Positions 1 to 4,864 of a DNA stretch of 14,414 bases are shown one piece after another (within the stretch, counting starts at the first letter, position 1; each line of letters opens with the position of its first letter). The notes beneath the pieces were generated by a model. That model saw only the letters and a list, made by a program, of their open reading frames with translations. It did no database searches and was not told the DNA's origin. Origin of the DNA: JBDTLH01 sp039934875 (GTDB lineage: Bacteria > Acidobacteriota > Terriglobia > Terriglobales > Acidobacteriaceae); the NCBI GenBank assembly GCA_039934875.1, contig JBDTLH010000367.1, positions 1-14,414 of the forward strand, given 5' to 3'. The position numbers and the translations under genes are program-made.

Positions 1-55
1 CTCATTGTTAGCCTCAGAATTGATGTGTAACTGGCGGCTGGTAGCTGGCGGCTTC
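1..55. other. Intergenic segment downstream of dprA
   Basis: No gene is visible here. Two copies of the nonamer CTGGCGGCT (31-39 and 45-53) sit just past the dprA stop codon, separated by GGTAG. This looks like low-complexity intergenic repeat material. No terminator hairpin with a T-run can be seen on the minus strand before the window ends. Confidence 0.5.
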
Positions 56-1246
56 TCAAAAACTTCGCACATAATTCCTTCCCGGCAACTGGCGAATGGT
101 GCCTACCAGCTCCAGTTCGAAGAGCACGGCGAAGACCTCCGAAGGGGACATATGCTGCTCTACTTTTTCAATGAGCTCGTCGATCTGGATGGCTTCATCC
201 GGCCGGATCACAGTGAGCAGGCGCTTTTCCAGAGGAGAGAATTGCTGCCGTCCGCGAGGGGTGGCCTCAAATAGGGATGCGGGTTGCCCCGGATTCGATT
301 CATCTTCGTCCTGTCGCCGGGCCTCGCGCCGGTCCTCGACTGCGAGCCGGACGTCGGTGGGCAGGTCTTCCCAAACGTCCTCCCAGGTAGCCGTCAGCTT
401 TGCCCCCTGTTTGATCAAGGTGTTGGGTCCCCAGGCTTGTTTATTGGTGACGTTGCCGGGGACGGCAAAGACCTCGCGGTTCTGTTCGAGGGCGCAGCGG
501 GCGGTGATGCGGGTGCCGCTATATTCCGCGCCTTCGATGACCAGCACGCCGACGGAAAGCCCGCTGATGAGGCGGTTGCGAATGGGGAAGTTTTGCGGGG
601 CGGCAAAAGTACCCACTGCGAATTCGGTGAGGATGGCCCCGCCGCCAGCCACAATCTCATCCGAAAGCTTTTTGTTTTCCTTAGGGTAGGGCACATCGAT
701 GCCGGTTCCCCATACCGCGATGGTGTTGCCCCGCGCGGCGAGCGCGCCCTTGTGGGCCAGGGTGTCCACGCCACGGGCCATGCCGCTGAGGATGCCGAGC
801 CCCTGGGCGGCAAGGTCCTGGGAGAGGCGACCCGCCATGCCCATCCCATAGGGGGTGGGGTGGCGGGTGCCTACCACGGCAATCGCAGGCTGGGTGAGGA
901 CCGTCGCGTCTCCGCGAACATAGAGCACGATCGGCGGGTCATAGATTTCGTTGAGCCGTTGCGGCCAGAGATCGTCGTCGGGGGTGAGAATGCGGGCACC
1001 CACGCTCGCCGCTTTGCCGAACTCCTCCTCGGCAGCCGCCGCGGACTTGCCGTCGAAGAGCGCCTGCGCCGAGCTCGCCTGCAAGCCAGAGGCCTCCAGC
1101 TCGGTAAGCGACGCGTGGAAGATGCGTTCCAGGTTGTGATCGAAATAGGTAAGCAACTTGCGCACGCGGGTGGGACCGATGCCGCTGGTCATGGACAACG
1201 CCAGCCAGAGCAGGCGGGCATTATCCTTCGCTGCCATAGTGGTCAT
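56..1246 (-). CDS. dprA: DNA-processing protein DprA
   Basis: DprA (Smf) binds incoming single-stranded DNA in the cytoplasm during natural transformation and loads RecA onto it. The 396-residue product has an N-terminal helix-hairpin-helix region (about 10-60, with SGIGPTRVRKLL). The Rossmann-like core (about 90-285) has GTRHPTPYG at 126-134, SGMARGVDTLAHKGAL at 154-169, GTGIDVPYP at 180-188, FPIRNRLISGLS at 220-231, SGTRITA at 243-249 and FAVPGN at 260-265. A winged-helix-like C-terminus (about 335-396) follows a charged linker (300-325). The length is normal for the family. The ATG at 1246 was chosen because GGAG lies six bases upstream and homology begins here; the frame stays open to 1774, but that stretch is antisense to mqnA. 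An alternative ATG lies three codons in. The gene is divergent from mqnA. Family assignment is firm; actual competence is not shown by sequence. Confidence 0.96.
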   Translation of the reverse strand: MTTMAAKDNARLLWLALSMTSGIGPTRVRKLLTYFDHNLERIFHASLTELEASGLQASSAQALFDGKSAAAAEEEFGKAASVGARILTPDDDLWPQRLNEIYDPPIVLYVRGDATVLTQPAIAVVGTRHPTPYGMGMAGRLSQDLAAQGLGILSGMARGVDTLAHKGALAARGNTIAVWGTGIDVPYPKENKKLSDEIVAGGGAILTEFAVGTFAAPQNFPIRNRLISGLSVGVLVIEGAEYSGTRITARCALEQNREVFAVPGNVTNKQAWGPNTLIKQGAKLTATWEDVWEDLPTDVRLAVEDRREARRQDEDESNPGQPASLFEATPRGRQQFSPLEKRLLTVIRPDEAIQIDELIEKVEQHMSPSEVFAVLFELELVGTIRQLPGRNYVRSF

Positions 1247-1318
1247 AGAAGACTCCGAATGACCACGCCGGCGGCTGCGTGGAGGTAAGTTGACCCAACA
1301 GTAACCCATATGCGGGCT

Positions 1319-1327
1319 TGCTACAAT
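1319..1327 (+). promoter_or_regulatory. Extended -10 promoter for mqnA
   Basis: TGC directly precedes TACAAT (1322-1327), giving an extended -10 element of the TGnTAnnnT type. No convincing -35 box sits 17 bases upstream; a TTGACC at 1290-1295 is too far away (26 bases). Transcription would begin around 1334, exactly where the preferred GTG start of mqnA lies, so the mRNA may be leaderless. Confidence 0.45.
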
Positions 1328-1333
1328 CCGAAA

Positions 1334-2173
1334 GTGAGTACATCGGTTGCTTCCGGACGCCTGCGCGTCTCCGCTATCAGCTATTTGAATACCGTCCCCC
1401 TGATGTATGACTTCACCCACCCGCCAATGCGGGAGCAGCTTAAAGAGCGGTTCGATGTGCATTTCACGCTGCCCTCGGTGTGCGCCGGGGAGCTTGCCGA
1501 GGACACGGCGGATATTGGAATCATCCCTGTAGCCGCCTATACGTCGGTCCCGGAGCTGCATATCATTCCGGGGGTCGCCATTGCGGCGAAGCATCCGGTG
1601 CGCTCGATTTTGCTGGTGAGCAAAAAGCCGTTGCCGGAGGTGAGGTCGGTTGCGGCGGACAGTTCTTCGCGGACCTCGGTGGCGCTTTTGAAGGTGCTGT
1701 TTGAGCGCAAATTTGGCGGTCGTCCCGAGTACGTTGCTGAAGCGCCAGAGCTTGCGTCCATGCTTGCACGGCATGATGCTGCGTTATTGATTGGCGATCC
1801 GGCGTTGCGGGTGGATGTGGGCAATTCGGCCTACTCGTGCGTGGATCTGGCAGAGGAGTGGCAGAAGATGACCGGACTCCCGTTTGTTTTCGCGTTCTGG
1901 GCGGTACGCGAGGATGCGCTTCGGCTGGCGCGTGATTTTGACGTGAATGCAGTGTTTCAAGGCTCCCGCGACCGGGGATTGGCGAATTTGGAGGAGTTGG
2001 CGGCGGAGAATGCGGAAAGATATTGCGTTCCCGGCGAGGTGGCGCAGCGGTATCTCAGCTATCACCTCGATTACGCGCTCGATCCGGCAAATCTGGATGG
2101 GCTGAGGCTTTTTTACCGGTATGCGGCGGAGTGCGGGGCGCTGGCGGTGGGGCCGGAGCTGCGGTTGGTGTGA
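1334..2173 (+). CDS. mqnA: Chorismate dehydratase MqnA (futalosine pathway)
   Basis: MqnA converts chorismate to 3-enolpyruvylbenzoate, the entry step of the futalosine route to menaquinone, in the cytoplasm. Family hallmarks in the 279-residue product are RVSAISYLNTVPL (11-23), SSSRTSVALLKVLF (110-123), ALLIGDPALR (150-159) and DLAEEWQKMTGLPFVFAFW (171-189). Together they give the periplasmic-binding-protein-like fold of the MqnA/MqnD family; the length is typical. The GTG at 1334 was chosen because it follows a TACAAT -10 box by six bases and homology starts soon after. An upstream in-frame ATG at 1310 would add eight residues but has no Shine-Dalgarno nearby and lies upstream of the predicted transcription start. 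The gene is monocistronic here, divergent from dprA. Other mqn genes are not in the window. Function is confident; the exact start is not. Confidence 0.95.
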   Translation: MSTSVASGRLRVSAISYLNTVPLMYDFTHPPMREQLKERFDVHFTLPSVCAGELAEDTADIGIIPVAAYTSVPELHIIPGVAIAAKHPVRSILLVSKKPLPEVRSVAADSSSRTSVALLKVLFERKFGGRPEYVAEAPELASMLARHDAALLIGDPALRVDVGNSAYSCVDLAEEWQKMTGLPFVFAFWAVREDALRLARDFDVNAVFQGSRDRGLANLEELAAENAERYCVPGEVAQRYLSYHLDYALDPANLDGLRLFYRYAAECGALAVGPELRLV

Positions 2174-2184
2174 GAGAGGCTTAA

Positions 2185-2304
2185 GGGTCACGGGTCACGG
2201 GCTAGGGGTCTCCTCCGGGCCTGAAGGCCGTAGCGAAAGACGGACGGATTGTTCCCTACCCTTGAAGTGGAAGGCTCCTCGGGTTAGCTCGTGACCCGTG
2301 ACTC
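2185..2304. repeat. Long inverted repeat in intergenic region
   Basis: The left arm 2185-2205 pairs with the right arm 2284-2304 over 21 positions. Eighteen are Watson-Crick and the other three are G-T pairs on the plus strand (G-U in RNA). The intervening loop is about 78 bases. A second candidate right arm lies at 2324-2344. It lies between the mqnA stop and the sigma-factor promoter, so it could end the mqnA transcript or be a mobile intergenic repeat. No T-run follows, so this is not a classical intrinsic terminator. Confidence 0.55.
2218..2229. repeat. Small GGCC-TGAA-GGCC hairpin
   Basis: A four-base stem GGCC/GGCC closes a TGAA loop. The loop matches that of the stronger hairpin at 3983-4000, which suggests the same family of short palindromic intergenic elements. 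It is too short to call a terminator. Confidence 0.35.
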
Positions 2305-2347
2305 GTGACTGCGTCTCCTCGGGTTAGCTCGTGACCCGTGGCTCGTG
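2275..2347. repeat. Direct repeat, two 33-bp copies
   Basis: Copy 1 (2275-2307) and copy 2 (2315-2347) differ at a single base (A2301 versus G2341) and are spaced with a 40-bp period. Each contains GTGACCCGTG and so carries one possible right arm of the inverted repeat that begins at 2185. Two copies with a seven-base gap do not make a CRISPR array. Confidence 0.8.
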
Positions 2348-2368
2348 GGCGTCTCATCCTTGAATAAT

Positions 2369-2397
2369 GGAACTCTGATCGCTGCAGCGGTGTCTAT
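2369..2397 (+). promoter_or_regulatory. Candidate ECF-type promoter of the sigma-factor operon
   Basis: GGAACTC (2369-2375) is followed after 17 bases by TCTAT (2393-2397). This resembles the GGAAC / TC-rich -10 pattern recognised by many group-4 (ECF, RpoE-like) sigma factors. It lies about 60 bases before an ECF sigma gene, fitting the common autoregulatory arrangement. Match and spacing were judged by eye. Confidence 0.5.
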
Positions 2398-2460
2398 ATC
2401 AAGGGAGAGAGATTCCGGCTTGTACGAGATGCGCCCTATTCCCGATTGTGAGAAAATGCT

Positions 2461-3210
2461 ATGAAGTTCATGGCAGGAGCGAACACGGTGGGCAATTTCG
2501 CGGGGACGATGGCTGCGCCCCGGCAGCGGGAAGACGAGATCGCAATCGTCGCCGAGTTAAAATCGGGCAGCGAAGCAGCTTACGAATGGTTGATTGCGCA
2601 TTATCATCAGCCGATCTATTCGCTGGTATATCGCATGTTGAATGACGCTGCGGACGCATCGGATACCACGCAAGAGGTCTTTCTCAAGGTGTTTCGCGGC
2701 ATTCATCGTTTTCATGGCGATTCCAGCCTGAAGACCTGGCTGTACCGCATTGCGCTGCATGAGGCCTCCAACCACAAGCGGTGGTGGTCGCGCCACAAGG
2801 GCCACGAAACCAGCATGGAGTGTGGTCCCTGCGTGGAAGATGCCGGGAGCGGGAGGGCGGGTGTATTCGCGCTCAAAGACTCGCTGGTGGACCGGTCAGC
2901 CTCTCCCTTCGAGGATGCGGCGCACGAAGAGGTGCGCTCGAAGATAGAGCAGGAGCTGAATCGGGTAGCGGAACCATACAAGACGGTGGTGGTGCTGCGC
3001 GATATTGAAGACCTCTCTTACGAAGAGATTGCCGAGGTGCTGGAGATTTCGCTGGGCACGGTGAAGTCGCGCCTGGTACGGGGCCGCGAAGCGTTGCGCA
3101 AGCGGCTGGAAGTATACGTTGTCAACGCCGCCAATGAACTGGGAGTGAAGGCCCCCTCACCCGCCCCGGAGCGCCGCCGCTCGGGTGCGAAAGCGATGGC
3201 AAGATCATGA
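2461..3210 (+). CDS. ECF RNA polymerase sigma factor (sigma-70 family, RpoE-like)
   Basis: A group-4 sigma factor that directs RNA polymerase to a stress or envelope regulon. Region 2 spans about residues 38-108, with YEWLIAHYHQPIYSLVYRML, then the QEVFLKVFRGIHRF and LKTWLYRIALHEASNHKR stretches for -10 recognition. A linker of about 50 residues (109-155) is rather long and contains two cysteines (121, 124). Region 4 spans about 160-218, with YKTVVVLRDIEDLSYEEIAE and the recognition helix SLGTVKSRLVRGREALRKRL for the -35 box. The 249-residue length is slightly long because of a basic tail after 220. The ATG at 2461 is used; a second ATG at 2470 is equally possible, and neither has a strong ribosome-binding site. 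Its stop overlaps the next gene's start (ATGA), so it is translationally coupled to a putative anti-sigma factor. The preceding ECF-type promoter suggests autoregulation. Confidence 0.94.
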   Translation: MKFMAGANTVGNFAGTMAAPRQREDEIAIVAELKSGSEAAYEWLIAHYHQPIYSLVYRMLNDAADASDTTQEVFLKVFRGIHRFHGDSSLKTWLYRIALHEASNHKRWWSRHKGHETSMECGPCVEDAGSGRAGVFALKDSLVDRSASPFEDAAHEEVRSKIEQELNRVAEPYKTVVVLRDIEDLSYEEIAEVLEISLGTVKSRLVRGREALRKRLEVYVVNAANELGVKAPSPAPERRRSGAKAMARS

Positions 3211-3902
3211 ACTGCGGCGAAGCGAAAAATCTATTTACGGCTTATATTGACGGTTTGCTGACCGGCGCTCAGTCGCAATCGATTGGCAGGCACCTCGCGA
3301 GCTGCTGTGAGTGCAACAGCCATTTCAGTTCGTTGCGCACTGCGCACTCGCTGGTGGCTTCGATCGGGCGCAAGCAGCCTCCGGCAGAGCTGGCGGCGCG
3401 GCTGCGGATTGCGCTGGCACGGGAGCGCATGCGGCAGCACCAGCCGCTGGCCGCGAAGATCAGCTCCGCCTGGAACCCCGCGCTGCATCGCTTCGAGGAG
3501 ATGCTGGCGAGCTTTATGATACCCGCCACCGCCGGGTTCTTCAGCGCGGTACTCTGTTTCGGAGTCATGATTGGCGTCTTTGCGTTGCCCTCGCAACTCT
3601 CCGCCGCCAATGACATCCCCAGCGGGCTGTTCGTCCCGGCGCGGCTCTCGTCAACCCCATTTTCGGTGATGGACGATTATGCGTCGGAAGCTCCGGTGAT
3701 GGTGGAGGCGTATGTGGATGCTGACGGGCGAGTGCAGGATTACCGCATCATTTCTGACGAGCCCGCGTCAGAGATCGTCAAATTGCGCCCGCAACTCGAT
3801 AACGCGTTGATTTTTGCGCAGTTTGCTCCGGCGACGGCTTTTGGCAAGCCTGCGCCCAGCCGGGTGGTGATCTCGTTTTCACGGGTGAATGTACACGCCT
3901 GA
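3207..3902 (+). CDS. Membrane-bound zinc-finger anti-sigma factor with TonB_C-like C-terminal domain
   Basis: Predicted to hold the upstream ECF sigma factor inactive at the inner membrane. The N-terminal part (1-60) begins MNCGEAKNLFTAYIDGLL and has H29-x3-C33-x2-C36, the ZAS (zinc-binding anti-sigma) signature. One hydrophobic span (about 104-127) follows, so residues 130-231 should lie in the periplasm. That segment contains VEAYVDADGRVQDYRIIS (166-183), then LDNALIFAQFAPATAFGKPAPSR (about 197-219). This resembles the TonB C-terminal domain pattern (V-D-x-D-G-x-V ... F-x-P-A-x-x-x-G-x-P), although the protein lacks the proline-rich linker of a real TonB. The domain assignment is by eye. 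The gene overlaps the sigma gene by four bases (ATGA). The anti-sigma role is inferred from ZAS motif plus context; what the outer domain senses is unknown. Confidence 0.85.
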   Translation: MNCGEAKNLFTAYIDGLLTGAQSQSIGRHLASCCECNSHFSSLRTAHSLVASIGRKQPPAELAARLRIALARERMRQHQPLAAKISSAWNPALHRFEEMLASFMIPATAGFFSAVLCFGVMIGVFALPSQLSAANDIPSGLFVPARLSSTPFSVMDDYASEAPVMVEAYVDADGRVQDYRIISDEPASEIVKLRPQLDNALIFAQFAPATAFGKPAPSRVVISFSRVNVHA

Positions 3903-3944
3903 GTTATGCGCTGAGAGCTCTGATTAAAGGCAACCAGTACCGCA

Positions 3945-4000
3945 GCGGCTAAAGCCGCCCCTAGTCTTTTCAGTGACTTATTCCCCGGCTGAAGCCGGGG
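3945..4000. repeat. REP-like pair of GC hairpins
   Basis: Hairpin 1 is GCGGC (3945-3949), TAAA loop, GCCGC (3954-3958). Hairpin 2 is CCCCGGC (3983-3989), TGAA loop, GCCGGGG (3994-4000). They lie 43 bases after the anti-sigma stop. No T-run follows either stem, so they look more like repetitive extragenic palindromes than rho-independent terminators, though they could protect the 3' end of the mRNA. Confidence 0.6.
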
Positions 4001-4041
4001 GTCTACCCAAACCATTCAAAGCGCAGTTTCGGCGGCCTCTA

Positions 4042-4087
4042 TGGAGATCGAACTAGCTTACGGCGACCTCCAGTTGGAGATCGAACT
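4042..4087. repeat. 13-bp direct repeat upstream of vapB
   Basis: TGGAGATCGAACT occurs at 4042-4054 and again at 4075-4087, 33 bases apart. The second copy overlaps an imperfect palindrome (GACCTCCA-GT-TGGAGATC) and abuts the vapB promoter. It may be a remnant of an insertion boundary or an accessory regulatory site; neither is demonstrated. Confidence 0.5.
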
Positions 4088-4115
4088 TGTTTGTAATGCA
4101 TTATTGCATTACAAT
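4087..4115 (+). promoter_or_regulatory. vapBC promoter with overlapping palindromic operator
   Basis: TTGTTT (4087-4092) and TACAAT (4110-4115) are separated by 17 bases, a good sigma-70-type promoter. A perfect inverted repeat TTGTAATGCA (4091-4100) / TGCATTACAA (4105-4114) with a TTAT spacer fills the spacer and touches both boxes. Toxin-antitoxin operons are commonly autorepressed by the antitoxin at such palindromes, so this is the likely VapB/VapBC operator. Confidence 0.7.
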
Positions 4116-4135
4116 ATTGGCAGCAGGAGGGCGTC

Positions 4136-4399
4136 ATGACTACTTTGAGCGTCACCGTACGCGGGCAGGTCACGTTCCGCAAGGACGTGCTGCAACATCT
4201 CGGCATCCGGCCGGGGGAGAAGATCGAAGCGGATAAGTTGCCCGACGGACGAATAATGCTCAAGGCGGCACGTCCCGCTGGGACGATAGATGGCTTCCTG
4301 GGCTTGCTGGCCGGAAAGACGGCGGGCAGGAAGATTGCAACTATCGACGAGATCAACGACGCAGCAGCGGCGGGCTGGGCTGAGTCTGGGCGGGAATGA
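4136..4399 (+). CDS. vapB: AbrB-family antitoxin (VapB/MazE-like)
   Basis: The small 87-residue antitoxin should bind its own promoter and neutralise the PIN toxin encoded next. Residues 3-46 form an AbrB/SpoVT swapped-hairpin DNA-binding domain (LSVTVRGQVTFRKDVLQHLG, then IRPGEKIEADKLPDGRIML). The C-terminus (about 50-87, with KIATIDEINDAAAAGWAESG) resembles the toxin-wrapping tail seen in VapB proteins. The start is well supported: a perfect AGGAGG (4125-4130) lies five bases before the ATG. The stop overlaps the toxin start (ATGA at 4396-4399), typical of an antitoxin-first TA operon, and the palindrome at 4091-4114 is the expected autoregulatory site. The VapB name follows from the PIN partner. 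Confidence 0.92.
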   Translation: MTTLSVTVRGQVTFRKDVLQHLGIRPGEKIEADKLPDGRIMLKAARPAGTIDGFLGLLAGKTAGRKIATIDEINDAAAAGWAESGRE

Positions 4400-4794
4400 A
4401 GATCACCGTCGATACCAACATTCTGGTACGTGCCGTGGTGCGCGACCACGAAAAACAGGCGCAAGCCGCCGCCAAGCTTCTGAAAGACGCCGAGGTCATT
4501 GCCGTTTCTCTGCCTTGCCTCTGCGAATTCGTCTGGGTGTTGCGCCGGGGTTACGGCTTCGGGGAGCAGGATATTTCCGCGGCGATACATGCGTTGCTGG
4601 ACGCCGGCAATGTTGCCGTGGACCGTCCGGCGGTGGATGCCGGATTAGCAGTCTTCCAATCGGGGGGCGACTTCGCGGATGGCTTGATCGCCTACGAGGG
4701 TAACTGGCTGGGCGGCGACACTTTTGTATCGTTCGACAAGAAGGCGGTTTCACTGCTGGCGAAGCAGGGACAACAGGCCCGATTGTTGGCCTGA
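4396..4794 (+). CDS. vapC: PIN-domain ribonuclease toxin VapC
   Basis: VapC toxins are Mg2+-dependent endoribonucleases, usually cutting specific tRNAs or rRNA. The 132-residue product is a single PIN domain. The acidic active-site residues appear intact: D6 in VDTNIL, E44 in LCEFVW, D92 and/or D95 in GDFADGLIAY, and D114 in TFVSFDKKAV. Length is typical. No gene-specific ribosome-binding site is evident; translation probably depends on coupling through the four-base overlap with the antitoxin. Nothing suggests truncation, so the module is probably functional. The RNA target cannot be told from the sequence. Confidence 0.93.
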   Translation: MKITVDTNILVRAVVRDHEKQAQAAAKLLKDAEVIAVSLPCLCEFVWVLRRGYGFGEQDISAAIHALLDAGNVAVDRPAVDAGLAVFQSGGDFADGLIAYEGNWLGGDTFVSFDKKAVSLLAKQGQQARLLA

Positions 4795-4812
4795 TTTGGG
4801 TGCAGGCGTGGA

Positions 4813-4841
4813 TTGCCTTGCAGGTAACTTACTCGTAAACT
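4813..4841 (+). promoter_or_regulatory. Possible promoter for the TPR-rnc-lepB group
   Basis: TTGCCT (4813-4818) and TAAACT (4836-4841) are separated by 17 bases, a plausible housekeeping promoter in the 70-base gap before the TPR gene. An inverted repeat CTGAAA (4840-4845) / TTTCAG (4853-4858) overlaps the expected transcription start and could be an operator or a small hairpin. Evidence is by eye only. Confidence 0.35.
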
Positions 4842-4864
4842 GAAAGGAATCATTTCAGATTTAA

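Noticed and set aside
284..1288. Long plus-strand reading frame of 334 codons opposite dprA
   Set aside because: It is the antisense shadow of a clearly conserved gene; the product shows no recognisable domain and no ribosome-binding site was seen.
1290..1295. TTGACC as the -35 box of mqnA
   Set aside because: It lies 26 bases before the TACAAT -10, well beyond the usual 16-18 base spacing.
1247..1774. N-terminal extension of dprA on the minus strand
   Set aside because: The frame is open, but the extra protein is arginine-rich, lies antisense to mqnA and precedes a well-placed GGAG plus ATG where DprA homology begins.
2275..2347. CRISPR-like repeats
   Set aside because: Only two copies, a seven-base gap between them, and no cas genes nearby.
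3983..4000. Rho-independent terminator after the anti-sigma gene
   Set aside because: The stem is strong but is followed by GTCTACCC rather than a T-run; a REP-like hairpin is the safer description.
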